Below are positions 1 to 14,300 of a DNA stretch of 64,000 bases, piece by piece. The notes beneath the pieces were generated by a model. It did no database searches. It was not told the origin of the DNA and worked only from the letters and a program-made list of their open reading frames with translations. The stretch spans positions 441,501 to 505,500 of the forward strand of contig JACATO010000623.1 in NCBI GenBank assembly GCA_018389105.1. The letters run 5' to 3'. The position numbers and the translations under genes were made by a program. Position 1 is the first letter of the stretch; every line of letters begins with the position of its first letter. The stretch is from Nautilus pompilius. Lineage: Eukaryota; Mollusca; Cephalopoda; Nautilida; Nautilidae.

Positions 1-3000
1 CAAGGGGAATTCCAAAGTAGGCTTTATAAGCTTGTCTCACAAACAATGTTACATTACGCCTTTGACGAATAAATGTGAGGGAGCCACAGACGTAGCAGAA
101 GCCATCAGGATTATTCACACATCGACGTTTGCTTGAAGAATCCATGATTAGAAGCAAAGATTAGATCTGAAACATACACACAATTGTCAATTTTAAGTAT
201 GATATATCTCGACAGGTAAAAAAAAGTATATCTTAAAATTGCAAGAAAACGAGAGCATATAGAACAAAAACTAATTTCAAATTTGAAATCAGCACCAAAA
301 ATTAAGCTAGAAACAGTGAAAAAAATCTCATGCACCAGAAAAAAAGGAAAAAAACTGTTGCCCAGTGATATCTATTTGATTTCTCTTCCTCTTTTTGTCC
401 AAACCTCAGTATAATGCTAGTTGTTCAGATGATGCTCTGTCTTGGCATCATGATCTCTCAACTTCATGTGCAAGAATAAGTCTTGATAAAAGGAGATGGT
501 AATTACTTATGAAATTCATTGAAGATTGGCACATTGGAATGGAAGCATTTAATTATTCTATCAGCTCTTCATGACTGATGCAATATGCTCAGTGAGTAAT
601 GAAGAAAGAAGTTGAATCAGCTCATTTTTTTCTTCTTGTGCATTTGTGTTTAGAGCATAAAATATAATGAAGATCAGTTCTGATGCGTGTTTTGATACAG
701 AGACAATAGTTTTATGAACTTATACAAACAAGAAGAATTACACAGCACTACTGGGAAGTTTGCTTTTTCAGCAGTATGCTACTACAACTGCTGCCGCATC
801 CAATGGCATTAACCCATTGTTATGGTGAGTGTAATTTACATTAACAATCTGTGGACAAAGTTTGCACAGATATTGATTACTTTTATACTAGTGGTAGCTT
901 AAATATGTATTTATGCAGGCGTGTGACAGTAATTTATGTTTATTCGCATTTTCCATTCCTTAATATACTGTTGTTTTTTCTTTCTTTTGTTTACTCCGTG
1001 TCCATTTTGGAAAAGTTTCATCCACTGTTCATTGAACTTTCTTTGCCAAGTCCTCCGTGGAATAGTGACACGTTTCACAAAAAGTAACTTGGAATGTCGT
1101 GTCGTGTATTAAAAGAAACAATACATGCATTTTTTTTCCTTTTTTTTGATGCATACATTCATTAATAAATTTGAAAAGAGGGTTTTTTGAATGAGGCTCT
1201 TCATAAGTTACTTTACTTAAGCCTTAATCCAGCCTTACCTCTAATCTTGCTGTGGTTTCTTCTCCTCACAGGCAGCTGTGATACCTAAGTGGTGGGGGGG
1301 GGTGAACAACATGAGTGGGCTTATCAGTAAAAGTAATCTGCTTAATATTATCTCTCGAATTTTGGGCTTTGTAAAATTAACACGTGATAGCCAACAACGT
1401 CTATATGTAATTTCAATTGATTTTAAAATAATTGAAATGCCTCTGGCCTCTTTAGACAAAGTTTACTGTGAAGCAGACTAGCTAGAAATGCTATTTAATT
1501 AAAGAGGGCTCATGGCTTTAGTCTGATGTCAGTCAATGACTTTTACAGTGTAATCATATTGTATTAAGTGGCTGCAGCACAAGGCAGTGAACTCACGGGT
1601 TTCACTCTCTCTGCAAATGAAGTTGGATTATTGGTGCTGCCGTGCACAATGTGGCCCAGCTTCCTGGGGCTTTGAAGCCTGATGAGTTCAACAGTATAAA
1701 GATTTGTCTGAAACCGAAAGAGGATTTATTTATTATCAGTTGGCTCAAATGCCAAGCACCTTCAGGGATGGGATTAGTGTTAGCATGGTTTCTTAACAAA
1801 AATGCTGCTAGATAAGGCAGCTGAGAACTAACAGCAAGTACTGTACATTGGTATATAGTGTTTTAAAGTACAACTGTTCCTCGCTAACTAATAATTTTTA
1901 ACATCTAGACAGTTACAGATCCTGGTGGAACACAATCTAAAGGAGCAGTTGTCTTCCTTGTTTAGATTTTCAAAATATAATTAAGTTAGCTAAAACTCAA
2001 AAAAATTTCCATCATTATTGCTAACCCTATATTTTTGTGCTATTAGATTTAACCATCATGCCATAAGAAATCATTTAAAAACCAGTTAACCTTTACTTTA
2101 GGAACTATAATTTCTACAAGCCTGTTACATACAGTACATAGATCTCAGGTTGGATATTGCAATAATAATGAACCAGTAAAACACCTGGCGTACACATAGC
2201 TATATATATGTGTATGTATATGCAGCTAATCTTGTTGATCAGACTTACAACTATAAGCTGAAAATCCTCGGATAATATTGAACGGGCTACTGCAATTTAG
2301 TTTTTTGTTGGGCGTAGCTGAAATGTTATTGCTAGTTTTTGCCCGCATCATCCGGCTACAAGGTGTTATCTAGCATCATTAGTTGTCCTCAGAGATTCCC
2401 CCAAGTTGAATCTTTTTGTGAATACATTTTACACAATCACAGCATTTTCCAATTATCTCAACACTTTTGCAGCTTTGTTTTGTCGAGCCGAAATCACAAT
2501 AATAGACTAAGAATCAGTAACCTCCAAATAATATTCTATACCAGGATTTCTTTATTTTAATCTGAAAATTAAATTTTTATTTGTTAACACATTTTTTCCT
2601 TAATTTCCATTTCAAAAAACTTTTATTTTTATTATTTGCAAAATTTATGTTAAGGAAGAAGATTATATTTGATTCTGTGATTGACAGGAAAATGTGAAAT
2701 TGTTTATATAATGCAAAGAGATTTGGAATTATACACCCATAAGTCACAGATTTAGTATGATAATCAATATACAAAGATTGATTTAAACTGTAGCTAAAGT
2801 TAAATGGTTTTTTTTGTTGTTGTTGTTATCTTCATGAAGATTTTCAATATTTACTATTTTACTCCATTTCTGCTATCTGCTATTTATGTAGAATTTTACT
2901 TTCTTGTAGTTTAGCTAATTTTATTAATTTTGCCTTGGAAATTAACTTATTTAAATATCTTAATGGAGAATCAGCATATTTCAGTGCCCTGCATATTGGA

Positions 3001-6000
3001 AATCATCTTGACTAGTATAGTCTATTTACTCACCTGGAAAAGCAGAAACAGAGCATCCCAACGATAGTGACAAGGTTAAGGGAGTGTATAATCTTCAAGA
3101 GGAGTTGGATACTAATTTTTTTTTTAATTCTGGACTTTATCAATTACTGATATCTGATAACAGATATAAGCTGTGCCAATACCACCTCATAAGTTTCTGT
3201 CAACAAGTTTATAGTTTATGCTCTTACAGATTGCTTTTTTGAGCCAGTATAGATACTGACTGCTCCCTGTCTGCCATCTTGTGTGGAATAAAGTAATATG
3301 TTCACCTTTAACACAAGCCTTGATATTCGAGTAAAAATTACTTACACAAAGAGAAAAATTGGTCTTGTGGGAAATTTAAGGTGATCGAACAAAAACTTTG
3401 GAATTGTTTGAGAAAACTTATTGTTAAAGACTAAAAAAAATGTCTAAAAATAATGGACATGCTTCAACTGGAGAGTGACTAAGTGATTATTAATGTAACT
3501 TTTTAGGAATGCTGAAAAATAATCTTTTGGTGGATAATTATAACAGCAGTAAATATATGCCGAATGATTTAAATATAACAGCTATAGCAAGCCATTTCTA
3601 ACTGGCTTATATCACTGGACAGAGAGATTTTTACTGAAATAGTACATATCAATAGAGTTCATCTTTATGAATCTTAAATACAATTTTTTTTGCTGGTGTT
3701 CTTAAATTTATTGATCTAGCATACAATTGCTAGTTATGAGATGGATAGAACTCATTGTTAATGCATTTGGTGATTGTCTAATCAAAACTATACTTTGAGG
3801 AACTTCCTGTATGTGCATATTAATTGTTTGTTTTTGTGCTAATACAGTAGCAATAACTGATCATATTTAATCTTTTTTAGACCATTAGAGATACCATTGA
3901 ATAAAACAATTAGGGCATGTGGGTGTTTTATCTAAATACTGGTTGGGGTTGATATTGTCAGTCACAGCCTGAAGCAGGGATGATACTACATAGGATTTTG
4001 CTTTTTGTTTTGTGCTGAGATCAATTTGTTGAACAATTATTACTGATGTCATGCAATGTCTGTTGAGAATATATTTTATTTGTTTGGACTAATATCACAT
4101 TTGTCCTAGAGATGATCTGCTATAGATGATAATTTAAAAAAGTATGTGTTTAGCATTCAGTGTAATGTGTGTTTTTTCCTGAAACTTTTGAGGAAATCAG
4201 CAAAAGTACAAAAAAATATTTTGACCCCTACAAGTACAGATTAGATGATGATGTACAGGTCATTCTCCTCTAGATGCTTGTGATTGCAGCTCGGAGAATG
4301 TTCAGAACACACCCGGGCAGGCAGATCTGTAGGCTGCACTGCTGGAATGCTTTTCAAAAAAGATTAGACCAGCACTACAGTTTCTAAGGTTGAATGCCCT
4401 CTGTTTGGGGTGGGAGCCACTAGACAATGATATTGTTAAATGTAAATAGTAAGTGTATCTTTTAATAAGAAAGGGGTTATGCTTGTTATCTGTCACTTTT
4501 ATAGAAAGAAAGATAAATGAGTGCACTTTATTCTATGAATATAATGCAGAAATCTGCTGTTCTTCCTCCAGTGACAGATTAGATCAATAGAGTCCTGTGA
4601 TTTTTTGTAAGCTGGAATCATAGACCACAATCTGCTAAACAAACCTATGAAGAATTTGCTGATTGAAGAGACAACATTTAACATCAAGAGACTTATAAAA
4701 ATGTAGACTTTTTTTTTTGTTGTTGTTCAAAATTTTAAAAAAAGCATTATTTTCCTAAAAACCTTGGTATTTAAAGTTGGTTTTGTAACATTTTATTATG
4801 ATCTAACTGTAAAGGGAACTTCCTTTTTTTTTTGCTGATTTGTCAAAGGAATTATGATCTTTATACAAAAAATACATTAATTTAAAAAATCTGGTTTGGT
4901 TGGAAGAGAAAATAGATTGTGCTGTAGGAATGTTTTCCACGCCGTAGATTATTGGGTGATGAGTAATTTTAAAATATGGTGGAGGCAGATAACTTTGACA
5001 CATAAATCACACATTTAAAGATGTGGCGTGTGATTTGTCAGCATAAGAATTTGGTTTATCTAGTTAATTAACTGTTAGCCCTGAGAATCTGAGTACCATA
5101 AATAATAATAGTATGCGTTTATGAACTTGAAACAAAATTGTAGCATGTCCCAACAGTTGGTAACGCATACTGTGCAAATAGCAGAGGTCACACAATTAAA
5201 ATTATTGTTAATTTCTTTAAAAAAATTTGTACTTATTACTCTTTTTGTTTTGTGTTTTTAGTTATCTATATTTGATGCTTGTAACTTCTCAGAATCCTCT
5301 CAAGAGTAGTTTCACTTTAGAAATTAAGATGTAGACATGCCCTCACAGTGTGTTCGTATAGGACTGAGCTAACATAATTATGATTAAAAATTAGGAAAAA
5401 ATAGTTGTTATTTGTCAGGGTTGATCAGCAGCTTTTATGTAAAATTATGCTTAGTTAGCTTGGGTTAGTCTTATTTGTTCCAGTTTATATGAATAACGAT
5501 AGCAGCATAAGGGGATGACAGAACTGTAAGACAGTCTTCATCACTAGTATAGCAATAAAAGGTATCATCACTCAGCTATACCTGGATTTTTAGTGTGAGT
5601 CCACTTTAGAAAGACGGCTTTTCGTGGTATCGTTATACTTAAAGCCGTATCCGTATAACGTTGCTGATACAGATTATACTGTTTTCCTTCTTTTTTTTGC
5701 CAACATAAAGCATACTGCCACTTTTACTTCATTCAGATGATTTTAATTTTAAATAACCCTGACTGTCTGTTTTAGTAAAGATAAGCAATGAAGGGGAAAA
5801 AAGGCACGCAGGGTTTTTATACTAATTTATTTGGCCAGTAGTTTAAAAGTAAAAAATAATCAACACAAATATAATTTATACCTGGTATATTTCAGTTGCT
5901 TTTTCTTTTATTATTCTTTGAATCATGCTCATTAGATTAACTCATTGACCCCTGGTGTTGTTTACTGCCAACTGTTGCTTAGATGCGGTCTAGTTCACCA

Positions 6001-7865
6001 TGTTGGATTTGTTGAATGATGTGTAAAAGCAAAATTCAGTTATAATGGTCGGGAGTAAACAAGATGAACACCACCAGGAGTCAGTGAGTTAAAGCTCTCA
6101 ATTTTCTTATTTTTCACTGTCACTAAAGATAGGATATGTAGTTCAATTATTATATAAAAACAATGATACAAATAAAAAGTAAATTTTATTTACAAGAAAC
6201 ATGGCGTCTGTGAAATAGTCCTGTAAATAAATTTGCGGACTATTTAAAATATGAATATACAAATATTTCAGCTATTCACAGAGATACTGTACAATGTATC
6301 TGTATTTTAGTTAATTTTTTCACAAAATAAAGCCCATTTTTCAATAGAGAACTTATCACAGATATTTTAAAAGTCTCAAATAAGTCAGTAATTATTATAG
6401 TACACATTTAACAGGATAATCCATAGTATTTCTACTTTAGCTAAATCAAAACATGATGATTGAAATTAAATAACATTTTACAGGCTTGTATTAGTAATTA
6501 AAATTATCACTCTAATGAGAAAAAGAAAATAGTATATCCAAAGTTAATTAACAATTTTAAAAAGTGCATCCAGTTACTAAACTATAAACTGTTTATGTTT
6601 ATCAATTTGGCTAACATTAAATTCTCTACTATTAATATATTTATATTTCTGATGGAAAACAAATCTTGATCTCCCATTTAACCTGTTTTTTTAATTATGT
6701 AGGATTCTGCTGGTCTGTGAGAAACTTAGACTGTCTCTCTTTTCTGTAAACTGTCACAGCCATTTCTTATTAAAAAAGAAAACTTCTAATTAACTTTCAT
6801 GCCACCGCCACTACAAAAAGTACAATTTTAGTCTGAGTCACCACTGTTAAAAAATAGCTCAGATTGACCGACACAGGTAACCGTTTACAAATATACTGGT
6901 GTTCAAGTCAAAAATATATCAGAATTGATGCATAGTTTTCTGAAAAAAAATATTTTATGGTAGTATATTTTTTTTAGTATAGCATCTTCATGTAAATCCA
7001 GATTCTTGCAAATATGCTGTTGAACATGTGGAAAATACATGTTTTTAGACTGGACAATGTTTGTTTGTTGTTGTGTTTTTAGAAGCAAGAGACTGCTTAA
7101 CGTTGTACTTTCTAAGTACCTGTTCCAGGATTTCTTAGACTGTACAACAGAGGTTTAATGTGTTAAGTCAACTAACAACTAATAATGTATTAGCCAGTTT
7201 CAGGTTGTGGATGAATGCTTAAATTGTAATCTTTATCAAAGAAATATTATGAAGGACATTGTGAAGTATTTTAAATTATCTGATGATATAGCAGCAGGAT
7301 TCTTAAATAACTAGTACATACAGTGTACTGTAAAGTTGTTCAGAAAAAAATAGTAGCAATGATTTAAATTTCAAAAAAAAAACAAACTTGCATTCCCTTT
7401 CTCTGAGGTGGTTTAAACAGGTAAATGTGAACTACAAAGAGTTCATGTGGTGTGAAAGCTAGGGGTGGTTTGTTCTTTGGAATGCCTGTCATAAAAGTAG
7501 TGTTTACTGCTCTGCCACTATAATTTTAGTAATGTTTTAATTCATTATCTAACAGTAAAGATCAACCTTTAAATCACAACCAATTTTAGTCTCCAAAACA
7601 GCTTCAGATTAGAAACTATATGTAAGAAATGTCCAGTAGTGTTGCTAGTATGGGATGTTTAATAAGCTAGAGTCCTTTTGGTTACTTGTTTGGATGGATG
7701 GAATGTAGTATCAGACTTCTGATAAGTCCAAGCACTATTTGATGTACTTGAAATCAAAAGTTCGTAACTGCTATGGGTTTCAAGACAAAATTTGTACATA
7801 TATCTACATATTGTTTTAGTTATTAGATCACTAAACCACCATCTTCGGTTTAGTTGAATCAATCA
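1..7865. other. 3' flank / intergenic sequence without a recognised gene
   Basis: AT-rich with only short chance open frames (none above 80 codons) and no splice-bordered blocks that read as protein. The one structured item is the MITE at 5937-6092. The block 4260-4410 is less AT-rich and may be an old repeat, but I cannot identify it. Confidence 0.5.
5937..6092. mobile_element. 156-bp MITE with TTAA ends (piggyBac-like)
   Basis: Begins TTAACTCATTGACCCCTGG and ends with the inverted counterpart CCAGGAGTCAGTGAGTTAA. The two termini pair over about 28 bp (GGTGTTG...GTTTAC against GTAAAC...), with a gap on one side. TTAA at both ends is the piggyBac target signature. There is no coding capacity. 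The ends differ at a few positions, so it is not brand new. Confidence 0.75.
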
Positions 7866-8200
7866 GCAAAATACAGTATAGTATTTTTATTGTCATACCA
7901 ACATAAATTGACAGTCTGTGAAAATCTTAGGTTCACTCAGTCATTGGCATTAGATGCACTTTGTGTTCTTAGCAGTTGCTATGCCAGACAGACAGTTCTT
8001 AGTGTAAAAACACTCACTTGGTTGATGCTACACTTCTATCTCGATAGCCCCAGAGCGTGATCATACAGCAGAAGTCTTGTTGAAGGATCTTTTCACCTTC
8101 TACTTTCAGCTGACCAACCAACCAACTTGATCTCATGGCAGCTACCAAACAGGTAACAGCATTTAGTTGAAATCTTTGACCAACCAATACAAAAATATCT
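7866..8200 (-). other. Probable 3'UTR of the RhoGEF gene
   Basis: Begins after the TGA and runs at least to the first polyadenylation hexamer on this strand. No other coding potential is seen. The true end could lie further down, since AATAAA-like hexamers recur in this AT-rich flank. Confidence 0.4.
7886..7891 (-). terminator. Candidate polyadenylation signal AATAAA
   Basis: AATAAA on the minus strand about 310 nt after the stop, followed by a T/G-rich stretch. It is the first canonical hexamer I find downstream of the stop. Confidence 0.4.
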
Positions 8201-8323
8201 TCAGCCAAGATTTTTTATCATAATGTTAGGTAATGCATTTCGGCGACGCCACCACACACCAAGATTCTTGCTCTGTAGTTTTAACTGTTGGACCCATTGA
8301 GACGTTTCCTTACTATCTCCAGC
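8201..8323 (-). CDS. RhoGEF last coding exon 13 (PH C-terminal helix and stop, residues 774-813)
   Basis: Acceptor TTTTGACAG at 8324. It begins AGDSKETSQWVQQLKLQSKN, the PH C-terminal helix with its usual Trp, and ends in a basic Trp/Arg-rich tail with NALPNIMI, then TGA at 8203-8201. Confidence 0.92.
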   Translation of the reverse strand, partial: AGDSKETSQWVQQLKLQSKNLGVWWRRRNALPNIMIKNLG

Positions 8324-11300
8324 CTGTCAAAACAAGACAAATGGAATATTGTTAATTAACTAACAAAAACTTTAACTTTACAGTATACAAATAAAAACAA
8401 AGATGTCTAGACATCTTAAAAGTTTATCAATAACACAGAGCTTGCTTGCTTGTCACAATGTCATTTTAGTCCTAGCCAATAGCATGTCTGCACTCTAATC
8501 AGGATTTCCTTAATAGCTTATACTGCGTAAGATGTGCTGTATGTAACAGATACATCTCTCATTAAAAGAAACTGATTCCATCAGTAATAAAATGTACTAT
8601 TATCTTGTGACAGCAGCACAAAGTTGGATATGTCTGATGACAAGGCCAGAATCTTCCCCTAAATTTTATTAAAATATTTGTAAAAGTGTATTTTGTCTTT
8701 AATTTGCTACTGCAAACAGCCTAGTAGTTGAGCAATACTGGAATGAACAGGCCCTTTATCAGGAACACCTTGAGGTATATTCAGGTAAATACTAAATTCA
8801 TTTTGTTGCCATCCACCTGAAAAAGTGTCAACTTCGGCTATTTTGAGTGGTCGTCACTAAAGTTGGCAAAATGATACTATCTCAACTTATCCAGAAACTG
8901 GTAAAAAGGCCCCATTTTCGTAAAATACAACAGCTATTGTTTGCTAAAACATTCAAAAATTAACTACCTTAAAAAGAAAAGCATCCCTGTTCCAATCCTG
9001 CACTTCAAAAACTTCTTCATATTCTGGATCTGCAGTAATCACACATTTGTCTAGGAATAATGGCTCCTGCAACAATAATATTCAGTATTTTTAAAACCAT
9101 ATTACTAGCAAAAAATTACTTTATTAATATAGTTATAAAATAATTGTCTATAAACTTTTAAAACAGAAGAATGGTGTTTGTTTTAAGTCTTTAGTTAGAT
9201 AGAAATTTAAGACATTAACAAAGAAGAAAATTCTCCAAGCATTAAGATTTTGTTACATGCTAAGGTAGCAATTGCAAAGAACCTTTATTACAACATTGTG
9301 TAGATGTTTTCTGCATACTTCATATAGAATAAGATACATACCCTCACAGAATGATATCGACCACTTTTTTCCCTGAGCAACACTAGAGCTGCTTGTCTCA
9401 TCACTGTGGTTTTAGGAAACAGCAAATTCTTTTCAACCTCTGGCTCATGATGAGGCTACAACACAAAGTAAGTTTGCATTCATTTTTTTGCAATTCCAGT
9501 AGTATACAATATAATTCACAAATTTTAGATTTTCCTATTCTCATTTCAGCAGCTAGTAAATATAATTAAACAGCAAAGAATTTACTTTGACTGTTGTCAT
9601 GGCTTAGGAAGTGGCAAAGGGGGGATGGAATAATGTTTAAAAACTAAATTATGTAACTTTAGAAACCAGTGAAGTAGAAGATATAATAGTTCAATATTTA
9701 ATACTGGAAGATTTAGCACCCTAGTTCTCAACATCAAGCCATTTAATTAGCTTAGTTTCATACACATTAAGTGGTAATAAATTATTGATACTTTATCTTA
9801 ACCTTTATACATTTAAACTTCAAAAAATTTTTCAGATGTGATCATATTAAACTTTAAAATTTTGGGGCTACTTCTAATTTGACAGTTACACTAACTTAAA
9901 TTTGATTAAATTTTTTTAATTTTCACGATGGCTTTTATAACATCACCCCTAATTATCCAACTTCATAAATTCTACATACCTCACCAAGAGTTAACAATAC
10001 TGCGTAGACTGGGCTAAACTTGAGATTACGACATTTTTTAGCTGGCCAGAAGTGGTCCTGAGGTTGTGTATACTGCAGCATGCTGACAAGAATATCAGAC
10101 ACCTCGCTGCGATTCCAGCCAAGTACTTCTAATGCAATCTGCAAAATAAAATATTGGTTACAGTATGCATACCTTTATGCAGGTGCATCTCAAAAAAATT
10201 AGAATATTGTGGAAGAGTTCATTTTTTTCCGTAATTTAATTCAAACTTTCATTACACATAAAGTGAAATATTTCAAGCCTTTTTTTGTTTTAATTTTGAT
10301 GATTGCTGCTTACAGCTCATGAAAATCAAAAATTCACTATCTCAAAATATTAGAATATTTCATAAGATCAATAAAAAAAAAAAAAGGATTTATAATATAG
10401 AAATGTCCAACTTCTGAAAAGTATGTTCATTTATGCACTCAATACTTGGTGGTTGGGGCTCCTTTTGCTCGAATCACTGCATCAATGAGGTGTTATGGAA
10501 GCCCAGGTTGTTTTGATACTGGGCCTTCAGCTCGTCTGTATTGTTGGGTCTGGTGTCTCTCATCTTCCTCTTGACAATACAGGTCAGGCGAGTTGGAGTT
10601 GGCTGGCCAATCAAGCACAGTAATACCATAGTCAGCAAACCAGTTACTAGTAGTTTTGGCACTGGGGGCAGGTGCCAAGTCCTGCTGGAAAAGGAAATCA
10701 GCATCTCCATAAAGCTTGTCAGCAGAGGGAAGCATGAAGTGCTCTAAAATCTCCTGGTAGATGGCTGCGTTGACTTTGGACTTGATAAAACACAGAGGAC
10801 CAACACCAGCAAATGACATGGCACCCCAAATCATCACTGGACTTCAAGCAACTTGGATTCTGTGCCTCTCCACTCTTCATCCAGACCGTGGGACCTTGAT
10901 TTCCAAATGAAATGCAAAATTTACTTTCATCTGAAAAGAGGACTTTGGACCACTGAGCAACGGTCCAGTTCTTTTTTTCCTTAGCCCATAGCCCAGGTAA
11001 GACGGTTCAGGAGTGGCTTGACACTAGGAATGCAACACTTGTAGCCCAGCATGGTGGCTCTTGATGCACTGACTCAAGCCTCAGTCCACTCCTTGTGAAG
11101 CTCCCCCAAGTTCTCGAATCGGCTTTGCTTGACAATCCTCTCAAGGCTGCGGTCATCCCTCTTGCTTGTGCACCTTGAATATGCTTTGATACAGCACTCT
11201 GCGAACAGCCAGCCCTTTCAGCAATGACCTTACCCTCCTTGTGGAGGGTGTCAATGAGTGTCTTCTGGACAACTGTCAAGTCAGCAGTCTTCCCCACGAT

Positions 11301-14300
11301 TGTGGCTGTGTGTACTGAACCAGACAGAGATTTATGGTATTTATCCTGCATAATTAGTGATTTACTCAAACTCGAAATGGAATATTCTAATATTTTGAGA
11401 TACGTTTTTTCTATTTTTTAGCTGTAGGCCGTAATTATCAAAATTAAAATTAAAAAATGCTTGAAACATTTTAGTTTACATGTTATGAGTCTAGAATATA
11501 TACAATTTTCACTTTCTGAAATAACTGACAAAAAATATTGAACTCTTCCACGGTATTCCAATTTTTTTTTGAGATGCACACAAGTTACTAAAACATCAAA
11601 TTCAAACACAGCTAAAGTCAACAGTTAAGTGAATTTCATATTTGATAAAAAGAGTTTTTAGTTAGATAAAATAGTAATTTGTTTCAGTAGTAAACATTTA
11701 TTGCTATCCTTGCAGTATTAAAGATGAGAGGAAGGCTCAAACCCACTGTTGTATATAAATATAGAATTTAGGAATAGTAAGTTACCAAAATTTTTCATGT
11801 TCATCTATAGAGTTTAACATTGGATTGTGGTTCTAGAAGAACATGGCACATACCTTGACCAAATCGTATTTATCAGAACTGTGTCTACGTGGATCCGAAC
11901 GTTTTCTCTTCAGTTTCAGTGTTCCTGTTCCCTTTGATTTCTAAAAGTAAAAAAAAAGAAGAGCTATTTTGATGTTTCTTCCTTAAAAAGGGATTTTTTT
12001 GTTTTATATGTTCACATTGCACAAAAGCTAGTGACACTATGGAAACCATTACACAAAACTTGTTTCTGTTCCTGTATTTTAATATTATCCTTGAATATTT
12101 ACTAATAAATTTTAAAGCTCTACATTTTGATCTTAGAAAATATTTATTGCAAATACAGTATTAAGGTTTGGTATAAAGCTGTTTTCAACATTATTCTCTT
12201 CTTTTGTTGATGTTTACAATCAAAGGAGTTTTAAAAATACACACATTTAGCAAGTTTCCAGACCAGCTATAAAATTAGAAAGTCTTTTGTGCAAATTCAT
12301 GCAGTTTAATGCCAAATCAAATGTTCCAAGATACCTGTACAAACTGTGTGAAGAATTGTATGAAACTACTTAGCAACAATCATAAAAAAGGCAGAAAGTA
12401 GCTTCATTAGAGTCTGCTCATGCAACAGTCTTTCCTGAATGGAGTTGCTGGATTAATCAAGCTAAGCTGTCTTTTCTTGAATGATATACTTGAAGACAAC
12501 TGCCAATGGCAAGCTTGCAGTGTGCATCTACTATCACAAGCAACAGACATGATATAGTGGTCCAGATTACAAGCAGCATCAGTAATGGGCAAGATAACAT
12601 CACTGAAAGAATGTGACAAGCTATGCATTATGGGTTTCATTTTGGATAACGTGTCACTTGTGAGAAAATTCCTCCTCATGGCATGTAAATATTTTACACT
12701 AAACTTTATCAAAATCTTAATAAATTCAAAAGTAAAGTACTGAAGACTATCCTAAGAAAATACAAACAAACACTAACCAAATTAATGTCATCCAAAATTC
12801 TTTCAATTTCCAGCCGAGCCTTTTGAATAGTCTCATAATCATGGTGAAAGACTGGAGTTGTCTTATACAGGCGATTCAGTAAAAGTGGATATCTAAAAAT
12901 AAAAAATATTGAGAAACATTTAAAATGTGGAAGAGATGATTCTGTATATTCAAAAGTTCATTTATAAAATGTCACAATCAAGTTAAACATTTCCCAAAAT
13001 TTGTTTGTATTACGTGGTTTTTTTTTTTACTTTACAATTCTGCATCCAAATTATTAAAAAAACCAACAATAAATAAGAACTAGAAGTAATAATAATAATA
13101 ATATACTTTTAAATTTTTTTAGTATATGTAATATGACACTGACTTTTAATGTTCCCACAAAACCCATATATTTGTCGTCAAAGTTTTAGTAGTACTATTA
13201 TTATCTTCAGCTATGTGGTATCTCCCAACCTGCTAGATGAACGTGTTATAGCTACAGAAAAATAAATGCATATGTTCAGCAATACAATTTTAAGTAGATT
13301 TACTTACTTCATTATTCTTTGAACGGGAACCATAAGAAATGATTTTAAATTCATACGCCGTAACAAAGAATTCTCAGCTTGGGATACCTGAAGAAATACT
13401 CGTAAGACTTCTTTTTCCTTTTCCAGTTGTTCCAAAAGTAAAATTGCTCGTGTCTATAAAATAAACAAAATATGCATTTGTTTCAGATTTCTGGTTTTAA
13501 AAAATAACACCTTAAATTTTAAACTATCATGGTATAACAACTATATTTTTTATTAATAAAATTATAGAACAAGAACTAGAAATGAATTTCTGTTGGTGAT
13601 TAAGAATCAATTTGATAACAGTATCTAGTTCTGGTTTTTATATATACATATATTTCTCTCTCTCTATCACACAGACATGTATAATCTTCTACGGGTACCC
13701 TTTCCTAATAAAGTACCAATTTAGTATACAAATTTTCTTTAGTTTATATTCTCTGAAACTATCTTTTTTTGTATAAATATAAATAATAATAAATGAGAAA
13801 CCAAACTATAAAAGAGATATGCTGAAGGATAAAGGTAATAATTATAGACACTGAGCAAGTCTTGGAGGTATCATAAGTTGTTAAAGACTCCCATCCTATT
13901 CTAGAAATGACATAATTTTTGCATTTATCTGTTTGATCTCTGCAGACAAGACTACAGGGCATTATAAAATGAAAGAAATTATTGGGCAGCTAATTTTTCA
14001 GCAGAACTGATTGCAGCATCTAGCCTTTTAGTGCCACATTACAATTGTCATGAAGAATTAGAAAATATGTATGTACAGGAGGAGAAAAAGTAAGCTATGT
14101 ACTGAGAGGTTTTTTGTTGTTTTTTTTAAATTAGAAAGCCTCATGGGAAAAGGGCAACAGATTTATACATATGTCAACAATCCTAAAAGCTTCAAATTAG
14201 TCATTTTACTATACATGCTGTATCAAACAGATTTAAATATGAAATCTGGGCAACAGTTTCTTCAGAAGTTGTAATTTTATAATTTAACTAAAAAAGAACG

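Noticed and set aside
12407-12712. 101-codon minus-strand open frame in intron 8
   Set aside because: No splice borders compatible with exons 8 and 9, no motif recognised; possibly an old repeat.
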